From assembly GCA_028622995.1 (NCBI GenBank), contig JAJQJQ010000027.1, forward strand, positions 434,001 through 498,000: 64,000 nucleotides of DNA, given 5' to 3'. This stretch comes from Panagrolaimus kolymaensis. Taxonomy: Eukaryota > Nematoda > Chromadorea > Rhabditida > Panagrolaimidae. The notes under the pieces are model-generated. The model was given only the letters and a program-made list of their open reading frames with translations, did no database searches and was not told where the DNA came from. The position numbers and the translations under genes are program-made. Below are positions 10,272-22,094 of the stretch, in pieces. Position 1 is the first letter of the stretch. Every line of letters starts with the position of its first letter.

Positions 10272-13200
10272 TCAAACTTCATTTAAAGCATCCCAAGATT
10301 TTCCTATTGAAAGTTTGATTGGTAATTCCACATTTTCAATCGTTGTTTCCATCCATTTTCTAACTATATGAGGGATTTGAGATCGTAAAGATGAAGGAGC
10401 TTGAAAGATGATTTCATCATGCATGGTAAATAATAGCTGGATTTTGCCATTCTTTGGAAAATTGCTTACAGCTTTCAACAAAATACACGCAGCAGTTGAT
10501 TGGATTACAGCATTGATGGCTGAATAAGCTGAAGCCAGTTCAACGGATACAGGAATACCAAAGTTATTTGTAAGAATTTTTCCTTGCATCACTTCTTCTT
10601 TGAGGTAATTACGATATTCATGTAATTCTAAAAAGCAATGAATATGTAAGTCGTTGGAAGATGAGGTTAACGACTAACCTGGAAAGCATTGTCCAAACCG
10701 ATTCCAAAGTTTCACAGCTTCATCCTTCTCGAATTTGTGAAGTTCCATTAGAGTGTTTGGTCCCATACCATATAACAAGCCATAGAAAAACTAAAAAACG
10801 AGATTACAAAAGGAATGAAAGTAAAGTTAAAACTAACCAATTTAACACTTGCTCTTGGATAATCTTCAACACTCAATTTCGCTGCAATATACAGGAACGT
10901 ATTTGGTGATTTCAAAGCTTCATGAAGCACTTGGTCTTTTGACATTGCAGCAACAATACGTAATTCAATTTCTCGGAAATCAGCACTCCATAAATCTTCT
11001 TCCATAGCATCTTTGACACGAATAATTGATCGAGGCGATGGTACATCATGAAATGGCATAGTTTTAGCAAAGTTTTGTAAATTCGGACCATGAGTGTAAA
11101 GTCTTCCATGACCGCTAAAAGTAACAGCAGGATAAACCACATCAGAATCTTGAGTAAAATATTCATCATTTAGTAATTCTATAGCTTGATTGAGTCGACG
11201 AATTTGAGATAGCTGAGAATATACGATATCTGATTGTTCTGAAGTTGCAATATCTGTTGAAACGAGCTTTGGTTTTGATGTTGCTTTAGTTCGAAGTAAG
11301 GAGGCGACATTATCAGCAAATTCTTTGTGAAATTCCTGAAAACAATGGAAGTTAGTTTTTAGTCATCAAAATACAAAAAAGAAGCAAAGAGTGAAACTCA
11401 AACATACAGATGTAATAAACTTTGAATTGGCAATTTTAACGATATCTTTTGGCATTGAAGATAGTTTTTGATTATAAGCTTTCATCACGTTGTCGTATCC
11501 ATTATACGGTATGCCATACCCATAAACATTTCCAAGAACTTCAAAAGCTTTTTTCACCATTTTAACCATCTGTAATTTTCTTATTTGATTCAAACAAGGT
11601 AACACAGCATTGAAACAAAGAGTAACTTCTTGAGAAAATGAACCACCAGAAAGAACACTTTGATAAAAGAAAGGCCATGAATTCTTTGCCCTGAAAAATG
11701 GAAGAAGTTATTAATTTTCTAACACACGAAAAAGAAGGTATACTAAAGCGATTTGAGAAATTTACAATGCTAACTAATTTTTTCTTGATTTTTTGTGGAA
11801 AAAGAAGTAAAAAAATTTTTCGAATAAACTTTCGAAGTTTGAAAGAGACGAAAGAAGGTTTCTCTTGTCGCGATTGCAAGAAGTTTATTCCGGAGCTTTC
11901 TTCAATTCGAATTCAGCGGCGCAAATTTAGACGTGTTTTGTCAAGGACAAAAAGCTCTAGCATACCAACAAATATTTTAAATCAAACCTCATGGAGCAAT
12001 TTTCTATAAACATAGATAAACCATTTGATCCTATAACATAACAAATGCCATTCAAACAATGTGCATCCAAAATATTATCAATTTGAATTGATGATAAAGC
12101 AAAAATTCGAGCGGTTAACAAAATATTATCAACATAAAATATTCCTTTTTTACATATATCTAAAATTTCTTCCATTCTTTTTGAACTTTTACAATCTAAG
12201 CAACATTTTAATCGATGTTTGTAAATAACCGTATCACTTCCATCAAATTTAATAATCGTTATCCAATTATTTTCTTTAACTTGAAGAAACACACATGTTT
12301 CAGGAGTTAATGAAAAAGCATTGGAAAGATTGGGTTCATCAAGGATGCATAAACTTTTAAAAGCAGCTATTTCATCTCCAACGGCGCTGGTGGAAAATAA
12401 ATCGCAACTTGTATTCGTTCCATTTCCTGATCCATTTAGGAAACTGCTTCGTCGTCTTTTGGGTTTTTTATTTGTGTTTAATGCTTCATTTCGAAGTTGT
12501 TGAGATAGCAATCGAGCCGTGGTTTTTCTAAAAAAATTAAAACTTAAAAGAGGATATTTGGAATTTGTAAAATTTACCGTTTAGCAGCCAATGGTTTTAA
12601 ATATCCTTCCAAATAAGGACAATGAATAAATTGATTAATGGTTTTAATTCCACGAGAAATTAAAAAATCGATGGTTTCAAAATCTAGCCCATGAATATTT
12701 TGTAAAGTTGTTGAATTAAATTGAATGCAAATATTTTCTAAATGTTTAAATATATTTGAAAATGATGTACCATAATATTCTTCTGCGATATTTGCTGTTT
12801 TACCTAAAATTTCAAAACTTGGTTATGGTAATCCAAAACAAAAAAAAACATTTTCTTACGAAGATTTTGTTGATTCATTGAAATAAAATTATCTAATCTA
12901 TCAAAGTTATTTATAAATTCTGTTAATTCGCTTCCGTTATTGAGGTTGCTATAAAATTTATAAAGAATTGCTGAAACCAAAATGCTTGATTCCAATTTGA
13001 GATAATGATTTCCACCTATTTTAGGATCACGTAATTTTGCTTTTTCACATAGTTGTTTAATTTCTGGATCAGAAAATAATAAATTCAATGTGGCTTTATT
13101 CAATCGATGGGATTCAGATCCATCCACAAAATAAACATTTGCCTAAAAATAATAATTTCAAAGAATTTTTTGCTGGGAAAAATGCTTACAAGAAAAAAAA

Positions 13201-15075
13201 GATAAAGAGTATCTTTAAAATTCATGGATGTAAAAGTTTCGGAAAGTAATCGCCTCTTTTCAATTCCATAAAATCCAGATAAATATTTACATTCGATAAT
13301 TTCAAAATGTCCTCCTCCTTCATTGGTTTCAATCATGGCTCCATTATTTATTAGATCTTTAATAATCACCGAACAATCAATTTCAGAAATAAAGAAATTT
13401 TTCATCACATAATTTTCTATTTCTTGAATATTACTCGCTTTTCCAGAACTTATTAAATTGAGAATTGTTTTATTAAAAAATCGAGGATGAGGAACAAATT
13501 GAGAAAATGATTTAGTTATGTCATCGGTGAGAGTAATTATCACTGAGTCTAAAAAAATTTTAGTTTTTGGATAAAATTTAAGGAACGATAAAAGAGGTAA
13601 AGTAAAGTTACCATTTTTAGAAGTAGACGATGATAAATTAAATAAAGCTGAATATTCTGAATCCAACATAGCTCGATCGGTGGCGCCAGCATGAATTAAA
13701 TTAATTACCGCATCCGCTTTTAAACCAGTATAAAGTAATCTTTTTTTTGAACCAACAACCACAAGAAATGAATGAGAATTTAAATATTTAACAAATCCAT
13801 CATCTTTTTCAGAATATGGAGCGTCTAAAAAAATATTTTCTTGAATTAGAAAAATAATTTTTAAGACTTAAAAGCTGCTTACTGTCTGCAAGAATTACGC
13901 CTCCAATCAATTTCATCGCTATTGTTAAAGCCATTCGAGAAGTTGGAAGATTTGGTTGTTTTTTAATTAAAATATTATGAAATTCTGCATTAACTCGTTC
14001 AGCAATATCTTTAGCTTCTGCATCATTTACGCAAACGATAATCATGGTTTTATTTGCTTCAATGCATCCAGAAACAATTCTAAAAAATGACAAAAAAATT
14101 TAAATTTTTTGCGCTAAAACCAAAAAATCAAAAAAAAAGCATACGATAACATAGTATCCATTAAAGGGCATTCACTTCGGCTTTCACCTTCTTTAAAATA
14201 TTCCAATTCTCCTAGCATTATTTCAACTCCAGAATTTATTGAACATTCAACAATAGTTTCAGACACTGTAGCTTTTTTTGTTTTTTCTTTTAATGGAGAA
14301 TTAAATGAAAAATTTGAAGGTTTTTTTATTTGATATCGATGTAAAAATTCTTCTAATAAATTATTGAATTTTGTTGGATTTAATGAAGGAACAATATCAA
14401 GGCAAATATTGAAAGGTTTCTTTAAACTAAAAAAATAAGGATATCATTGGATTTTTTGGGAGTAAAAAATATAACAAAATATACTGACTGAGTAAGTTCA
14501 GCTAAAAGTTGATTTAAAATTCCAAAATATTCATATGAAGCAATTGAATGGCCTTCAAGAATCCAAAAAGCATCTGGAAAAAAAATTATGCATTTCTTTT
14601 AATTAAATCAGTCGAAAATTGTGAAAAAATAAAAATTAAAGCTTTTTCTAAAGTCTTTGAAAAGAAAAAAAGATTTACCACAATTTTCTAATATTTTTTT
14701 TGAGTTTGCTGCTGCTGAATACGTGAGAATATAAATTATTTTTTTATTATCATCCTCAGAAGAAGAAGAAGGAAATAAGGAAGTAACATTTGTCAGCAAA
14801 ATATTATTCGATTTCTAAAAAACATAAAAGAATTATTTGTTACTAAAAAAGGTGGAATTGAATAAACAAGAAACTACATTTTTATTATATTCTCGAATGA
14901 TCCATCGACAAAATTCATGATTTGGACAAGCGATGATGGTTGCATTATTCTTTTTTGAAGCTTTTTGTTGTTCTTTAAATATGGCTTCAAAAATATTATT
15001 TAAATATAATTTTGATGGTCTTTTAGTTGAATAAATATTTATTGAAGAAGAAAATGGATTCTGGGAAGGATTCAT
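10272..15075 (-). CDS. polq-1: DNA polymerase theta: decayed helicase half, A-family polymerase half
   Basis: Thirteen exons: 15075-14878, 14814-14679, 14573-14489, 14426-14145, 14079-13883, 13824-13190, 13142-12860, 12803-12578, 12527-11970, 11690-11408, 11335-10838, 10790-10679 and 10627-10272 (1282 aa). Polymerase theta performs microhomology-mediated break repair in the nucleus. The polymerase half is recognisable: motif A SADFREIELRI (Asp about 1080), O-helix RASVKLFFYGLLYGMG with Arg, Lys and Tyr kept, and motif C TMHDEII (Asp about 1235). The first ~700 residues align in order with the theta helicase and its winged-helix and helical domains. No Walker A GxGKT is present, and the DExH position reads LEGH (117-120). 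Motif VI QxxGRxGR is not seen either. The protein is shorter than worm and human theta. The 11691-11969 junction uses donor GTTGGT, chosen because it keeps frame, and is the weakest. The coding is otherwise open, which argues against a pseudogene. Confidence 0.85.
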
Positions 15076-16114
15076 TTTGGTTTGATTTGGAAAAAGTTAA
15101 TAATAGTTTTCAGAAATTTTTGAATTCAAAAAATAAAAAAATGCGCGAAACCTTTAATTAATTTGTATTTGCATTTAAGGCATTTAGCCAAATATAATCT
15201 TTTTTTCTTCCTGTGGTAATTGCTAATTGAGTAAGAAATTGACATTATTTTAAAAATTAATTTATCATTCAATATTTTTTTTTGTTGCAATTAATAATAA
15301 CTCAACATAAACATTTCTCATAAACACCAAATTGAAAACATTGGCTTTTTTATATTATTTTTGAATTTTTATCCTTTTTTATTAACTTAAAATTTTTTTT
15401 TTATTTTTTTTTAAATTTTTGTTGAGTTCCTTAATTAAGGAGAAACTGAAGAGATGTTGTTGACAAAAACATTTTCCTTGCTTATTTTTAAAACGAATCA
15501 GGTTTTTATGTTTAAACCTTATTTTGATTTCTGGAGTTTAACAAACTTTTTTCCCGCTTCACTTTCATAAATCCTGAGAATGTATTTATTTTTAAATTAA
15601 AAAAAACGTACAAAAATAAATTAAAATAATCAAAAATAAGAAAATAAAATTGATCGATGCTTTCTTTGTACGAGAAAAAAAATAATTGTTGCTTCGATGC
15701 CGACCTTTTGATACATTTATTTTTTTAGTAGTATAAAAAAATTGGAAATGACTAATTTAAAAAAAATTAAGACTTTTTTAAATGATTACTGACTGAACTT
15801 TCAAATTTCTTGGCTGTTCAGAATTTATTTTTGTTAAACAAAAAAATCAGAATGCATAATTAAATTTTCAGTTAAATGTTTCATAGACATTTCAAAACAA
15901 AACATTTTTATAATTTATTCATAAAATTACCCTTAGTAGTTTAACATATTTAAAAATAAAAGAAAAATAAGAATATTAATTATGACAAATTAAAAAATAA
16001 TAATAGGGGAGAGATAGTCGTAGCGGTAAATATTATTATACCCGTTAAACTAAAACCTAACTAAGCAAAAGCAACATAAAAAAATGAATTTCATGGATGT
16101 TTCTTTTTTCAAAT
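15076..16114. other. Intergenic, AT-rich, no gene seen
   Basis: About 1 kb between the start of the polymerase theta gene and the stop of the glucokinase gene, both on the minus strand. It is dominated by T and A runs. No open frame with splice partners, RNA gene or repeat was recognised. Confidence 0.5.
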
Positions 16115-18595
16115 TTAGTGATATTTTTCCATTTTATAAAATTGAGAATAAAGTAATGCTGTGGCCGAAATAGCATCATCCACGCCAACCGTATGAAGAG
16201 GGAACTTGCATACGAGTACTGGGGTGTAAATAAATATTACACCATTTGATCCATCATCTCTCATCCATGATGCAATTGGGCTAAAAAAAGAATTTTGAAT
16301 TTAAAAAAATGGAGTAGAAAAAATATTTAAAAAAAAACTAACTTATGTGCATCAAATTCATAAACTTTATCCATTTTTTTATCCAATAAAGTCCTGCTTG
16401 ATGTTCGAACTTCAAGTAAATCTGATTCACCTTTATAATTATGCAAATTGCATGATTGTCGTCCAGCTAATCGAGCTCCAGCTGCTAAACCAGCGGCAAG
16501 ATTCGACCAATCTGTTCCACGTGAAACCACAATATGATATGTTAAACATGTAAAATGGATTCGTTGTAAACGATATTTATAATTAGGTGATTCAGGTTTA
16601 GTTCGATCATTTCCAAATGTTGTTAATAACCAATAAAGCATTTCAACAACCTATAAAAAAATTTAAGAAAATAAAAATCTGAGTTTTTAGGTCGAAGGAA
16701 AAAAATTGTAAAGAAATACTAACTTTATGAACATGAAGAGTGCCAGATCGAACGGGATAATTTTCTGTGAAAGGACCATTACCAATTTTACTTAAAAATG
16801 TTAATTCTTGTTCATTTAATTGTAAACTATCAGCAAATGGAACAATCTAAAAAAAGAAACAAATTCAAGAAATTTTGTTAAAAAATTTTATGGAGAAAAA
16901 TAACAAAAATAGAAGCAATCAAAGGTTGGTTTCAAAAAAAGCTTTTCGTTGTTTGATTACTTTTTCGGTTGTGAAACAAGAAAAATTTCTTTGGAAGTCG
17001 AAAAAATTAAACCCAAACATCGTAGTATGAATTTTTAGAAATGATAACTAACTAACCCGATAAAGAACTTCATTAACGAAAGTTGGATCTGACATAGAAC
17101 CAAGTTGAAAATGAATAGGCATGGATGGGCTCACTTGAAGCATGGATCGCTTAATAAATCTTAATTTTTCTAGTCTCATTTCTTTGGTTTGAAATTGAAG
17201 TAAATGAACTCCAGTGAGAACAACCAAATCTGGTCGAAAATTAGCGATAGCTTTAAAAAACATATCAATTACAATTGAGGATGCACTAAATTGATCATGC
17301 GAAGCAATAAATCGAGATGAAGCAGGAGCAACATATTCACCAATTATTTCACCTTGTTTATATTCGAATATCATACGTAATTCATCTTGAGCAATTCGAG
17401 TGGAATTATTATGTATTACACTAGGATGGAGTAAAGCATGGGATCGAGGACCAATGGGGCCAACAAGGAAAGCCTAAAAATAATTATTTTTTGATTTGAA
17501 AAATAAAAGAATGGACTAACTTTTTATGCAAATAAAATGCTTTAAAATTTGATAGAGAAAAGTTTTTTTTTATCACAAAACGAAAACGTTTTATTTTTGT
17601 TTTTTTCTTCGAAACAATGGTTTGAAATATGTACTTCAAAGGCCCAAAAAAGTTTTAAAAAATTTCCTAGTATTTTTTTTCTCATTCCTTTTTATTGAAC
17701 ACCGATCGATGACTCCTTGAAATTAAGTATGTGAAAAACTATCTCCGAAAGAAAACATTTGCTTTACCTTCCAAACTTTCTCAGTTTATCTTTTTTAAAA
17801 CTTAAAAATGACAAAAAAAAGTTTTAGTTTTGTTTTAAAAAAAATTACGATAATTTTTATTTTTTTGTTTCTTATTCAAAAAAACAACTTACAACGGCTG
17901 TTGGAAATGAAGAAGCAATTTTTTGTGCCATCAACGCTGCATTTCCACCAACATAATGCTAAAAAAATATTTTCATCAATCTCACATTTCTTCTTCTAGT
18001 AAAATAAATAAATCTTACATGAGCTTTAATATCTTTGCTTTCAGTTAAAGCAACAAGTTTATCAAAAGTATCTTCATCAGAAACAAATCTTTCGGCGGGT
18101 GCGCCTTTTGAAAAGAAATGTAAAAATGTTTCAGAAAGTTGTTCCAAATTTTCTAGAGTTTCATGATCGCCAACTGTTTCACTAACTGTGGCATTTATTT
18201 TATTCATCATATTTACACCCGAAACAATTACATCAACATTGCAATTAATCCTAAAAAAAGAAAGTTTTTTTAAAGTATTTAAAAATGGCCGACTTTATTA
18301 TAAACAATAATGCAATTTTGCTATGTAAAAAAAATTAGAAAGAAAAAATAATATTTTAATATCTTTTGGTTTCTGTAAAATTAAAAATAAAGAAAATTAC
18401 TTACCCAACAACAATTTTTTGAAAATTTATTGTTGGTAATGCTATTACACGATCCCATGATTTTGTTATAGCTTGTTCAATGCCCATTGTTGCCAATCGA
18501 TGTTGATCATTAAAATATGAATATAACCAAGGAATTGCAGCACAAATAATTGCATAATGTAATAAATAATTATATGGATTTGTTAAAATTGACAT
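16115..18595 (-). CDS. ADPGK: ADP-dependent glucokinase
   Basis: Seven exons (18405-18595, 18019-18250, 17893-17958, 17057-17473, 16724-16846, 16343-16650, 16115-16280) encode 500 aa. The enzyme phosphorylates glucose using ADP, and in animals is ER-associated. The N-terminus has a hydrophobic stretch (about residues 10-30) that could be a signal anchor. Family blocks appear in order: INCNVDVIVSGV, HYVGGNAALMAQK, FLVGPIGPRSH, MIFEYKQGE, FRPDLVVLTGVHLLQ, SLQLNEQEL, RIHFTCLTYHI, AAGLAAGARLAG and the C-terminal catalytic block TVGVDDAIS. The usual form of the last is GxGD; the catalytic Asp (about 481) is kept but the preceding Gly is Asp. Length matches animal ADPGK. The start at 18595 is the first Met before the hydrophobic segment. 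Confidence 0.92.
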
Positions 18596-18860
18596 TTTAT
18601 TTTTCTTCGCTTTTAGAGAATGGAGGTGATTGGAAAATTTTCAGCAACCTCTAAATACAAAAAATTTAACAACAATTTTGGATTTATGAAAAACTAAAAT
18701 ACACGATTTGGAATAATAAAAAATGGGTTTAAAAAAATATTGTATCAAAACAGCCAAAGCAAACGTTCAGAGGCAAAATAAAAATAGTAATATTTTGTAA
18801 TTTTGCTTTAACGAAGCAAAAACGTTTTCATTTTTTGTTTTGTTTGTAAAAGAAACTAGA

Positions 18861-18885
18861 AGCTCCGCCGGCCTTCGGCCAGCGA
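18861..18885. repeat. GC-rich near-palindrome
   Basis: The core GGCCTTCGGCC at 18870-18880 can fold into a short stem around TTC, in a patch far more GC-rich than its surroundings. It may be the relic of a dispersed repeat. No second copy was seen here. Confidence 0.4.
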
Positions 18886-19076
18886 TGTAACTTGTTTCAT
18901 TTCAATATAAAAAATGAATTTTTAATTTTCTATGATCGTGGACAATTAATTCCAAAATTAACCTGCGTTAAAGAAGCAAAAGCATATAAGCTATTATAAA
19001 ATCTTATATTATCTTTGAATTCTTTAATGTCAAAGAATTTTTTAAAAGGTTCCTTTGATTCTCCTATTGCTATTGG

Positions 19077-19400
19077 TTATTTGGATTTTTTCCTTGCAAT
19101 TCGGGACATGGATCTTTTCCTTACTATTGGGTCTTTGGATCCTTTTTTACTTAAATACAATTGTTTCATTAAAAGACAAACGTCACTTTCCTCCACTTCA
19201 TTTTTAAGGAATGTTAACGCAACTTCCTTATTTCTACATTCATTCGCATTTATGCTAATTTTTTCATTTTTTTTTTGTAAATTTTCCCATGATCGATTTC
19301 CGAGCTCGAACGCACAATCAAAATTACTAGGAAGGAAACAAACATCGGTCAAAATCTTCCTTCCTTTTTTCTTTCTTCTCTGATTTTGATCAAAAACCAA
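19077..19400 (-). CDS. Doubtful lysine-rich ORF
   Basis: A 107-residue frame, charged and ending in a basic tail (RSMSRIARKKSK). Its codon use is less degenerate than the low-complexity frames around it, and it contains ordinary-looking segments such as FELGNRSWENLQ. No similarity is recognised, no clear splice partners were found, and the opposite strand is open too. It could be a relic, an isolated exon or chance. Confidence 0.18.
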   Translation of the reverse strand: MVFDQNQRRKKKGRKILTDVCFLPSNFDCAFELGNRSWENLQKKNEKISINANECRNKEVALTFLKNEVEESDVCLLMKQLYLSKKGSKDPIVRKRSMSRIARKKSK

Positions 19401-21437
19401 CAGTCAGTCAACAACGCAAAAATCAAAATCATCATTTACTAATATTATTTTTCTTACATTATTAGAGACTTTATGAATCATTGAGAAGAAAAAAGCATTG
19501 AAAATAACAACGAAAATATGAAAATGCCTGGTTTGAAAAAACCAAAAACTAATCAATGGACGGCGCAAAAATAAAAGAAGAAAAGCTGCCGAAGTTTTTT
19601 GAATAAAAAATATTTATTAAATCGATTCCAAACTTAAAAATGAAAAAAATGAATGAGTATCATCTTTTTATGCGTTTTTTTAAACTAAAAAAATGAAGAA
19701 AAAAACAACAACAAAAAAGCAGCAGTTGAATGCAACAAAAAAAATTTTTGACGACGGCAGAAGAAAAAAAATGGGAGGGAGAAAAAAAAGAGAAAAGGAG
19801 AATGTTTGCGGCTGCGTTGGACATTGCGCAATTTTTTTTTTATTAAAGAACTAGCAAGCAACTACGAAACCAAGCTGCTGCGGCTTTAACTTGCCTCTTC
19901 GCCATTGACGCTGTTGTTGCTCGTTGGTGCTTTTGTTTGTTTCGTATTTCTTTTTTCGCTTTGCAAAAAAAAAAAGGTTTAGATCAATGAAAAAAATGGG
20001 AAGGAAAAGAAGCTTTTTTTTATGAGGCTGTTTCAAAACCATGAGAAAATGAGAGATAAAAGAAAAAACGTCAAAAATCAAGGGCAACAAGATATAAGTG
20101 ATGCCTAAAAAATGAAATAATGAAAAAAAGAAGAGCTTGTGTTTTTTAAGGACAAAAAATAGATGCATATTTCCTTCAATGCCGGAAAAAAAGTAAACAC
20201 CAATAAAAACCATTTTATTTTATGATACATCTCTAATAAGATATTTTCTGTCAGCAATTGCAATTTTTTGATCGATTTTTTCTCTCATTTTTATTTTAAA
20301 TTGAAGCCAATTTTTTTTTATTTGAATATTTTAGGCATATTTTTTTTAATTTTAACTAACAAAATTTGATTAAATTTATAAGTGAGATTAAAATTTTGAA
20401 ACTTTAGAATAAATAAAAAATGTAAACTTAAAATTATTACTTCAAAAGAAAGGTTAATTAAATTAGAAAAAAAAACAAGGATGGCAAAAAAATATTGTTA
20501 GCTCTCAAAAATATTGTGTTGTCCAAATCAAAACAAAAAATTTATAAAAAAAAATTAGTGAATTAGAAATGGAAAATCTACAAATTATTAAACCTTTTTT
20601 TGGCCTATATTCTAATTGAAAGACGATATTATGATAGTTCGAGAAACTAAAAAAATAATGATTACCCTGAAAGTTTTTTTTCTTTCTTTCAATTTTTTTT
20701 CAAAACAAAAAAAAATTTCTTCAAGTTTTTTATGTGTTTATTGATTTAAAGCTTTCTTGTTTTTTAACCGGTGAGACGAAGAAAATTTTTTTATTACCCT
20801 TTTATTCCATTCTTGGTGTTGTTGTTACAAAATTTTTAAGAACAAAGGATAAATACAATAAATCAAACAAAAAAATAGTCTTCTTCCAAGGTTATTTCAA
20901 AAGCTAGAAAGAAAAACAAAGATCAGCGTTAAAATAAATTTCAATCTCTTAGCATAATTATTTTTTATGTTAAAGAATAGTGTTGTATTGGACAAAACAT
21001 CTAATGACAAAATAATTATTTTAGTTTTAAAAGATGGGGGAAAAGCTGAAAACAAAATAAAAAAAGTAAAAGTGTTTTAGTTGCTCGATGTTTACATAAA
21101 AGCATCGATTGGAGATGCTTTATTTTCCAAACGTTGCATTTTACATGTCGTCAATGTCATATTGCTTTTTTTGTTGCTAATTTTGTAATATTCGAAAGTA
21201 ACTATGAAGAAGAAGCAGCTAATGGAAGAATTCAGGAAATTGCAATTTTACAATTTCAAACTTTGAAAAAAAAATCAAACTTCGAAGCTTTCCCATTCAT
21301 TTAAACTGTGTCCATTTAGCCAAGAATTTGAGCCATCATTGAGCAAAAAAAAGTTTTCAGCTGATTCAACGTTTTTTTGTTGCTTTCAATATTTTTCCTG
21401 ATTGCAAATTCTTTCAACTTTTGGATAAATTTCAATT

Positions 21438-21924
21438 ATGTCAAAAACCAAAGAAGCTGAACAAATGGATACTGCTGTACCTACAACTGAAGGACCTACA
21501 TCAAAGCTTTCTGTTCCACCTCGTGGTAAACCCAAAAGTGGACGATTATGGAAAGAACCAGCAACTCGTGATAATCGGTGAGTTACTTTTTTTTATCGCT
21601 TTTTTCATTTCCAATTTTATATATTCCTTGTTTTTTAGGTTAACCAATATTATCAAAGCAAAGAATTTGAAATCAACATGGGACAAAAAGATGAAGCAGA
21701 AAGCTGATAACCAGCAATTCAAAACCGCTCAAGTTGATATTCGAAGCCGAATTACAGACGAAAAGAAAGCTATGGTCGAACTTCGTAAAAAGAATAAAGA
21801 ACAACGAAAAGCAAATGAAAAGAAATCTGAAGTGGTTCAAGTTATTCGAAATACCAACAAGCTTCGCCGTGCAAAGAAGAAGGAATTACGACGTGTTGAA
21901 AAACGTGATACCAATGGAATGTAA
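21438..21924 (+). CDS. CCDC86: CCDC86/Cgr1-family ribosome-biogenesis protein
   Basis: Two exons (21438-21577, 21639-21924) encode 141 aa. The family acts in the nucleolus in pre-rRNA processing and large-subunit assembly (yeast Cgr1, vertebrate CCDC86). The recognisable core is GKPKSGRLWK, then LKSTWDKKMKQKA, a long charged coiled-coil helix, and the diagnostic tail EKKSEVVQVIRN followed by KLRRAKKKELRRVEKRDT. The N-terminus is a short acidic/proline leader. Length is near that of yeast Cgr1. The start is the first ATG after a pyrimidine-rich stretch. The stop is 170 bases before the ATG4 start on the same strand. Confidence 0.85.
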
Positions 21925-22094
21925 TAATGATTATGAAGTATAATATGTTTACTTATTTTGTTGATGATTTTTGTTTTTGTTGTTGATTTTTTGTTTCCTT
22001 TGAGGTTAATAAATAAATAGTTTATTGTCATTATTGTTGTGAGGACTTAAAGATAACTGGATTACCAGTTTTGAATGCTTTTTTGGAGGATTAT

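Larger units (their letters stand above)
18596..21437. other. Long intergenic region with one doubtful ORF and a GC-rich hairpin
   Basis: About 2.8 kb without a supported gene. It contains a GC-rich near-palindrome at 18861-18885 and a doubtful open frame at 19077-19400, both listed separately. The rest is low-complexity A/T sequence. The final few hundred bases are the presumed promoter and outron of the CCDC86 gene. Confidence 0.45.

Noticed and set aside
16005..16070. Patch with GTAGCGGTAAATATTATT that might suggest a structured RNA
   Set aside because: No cloverleaf, no A/B boxes and no terminator run in a fitting place; not a tRNA.
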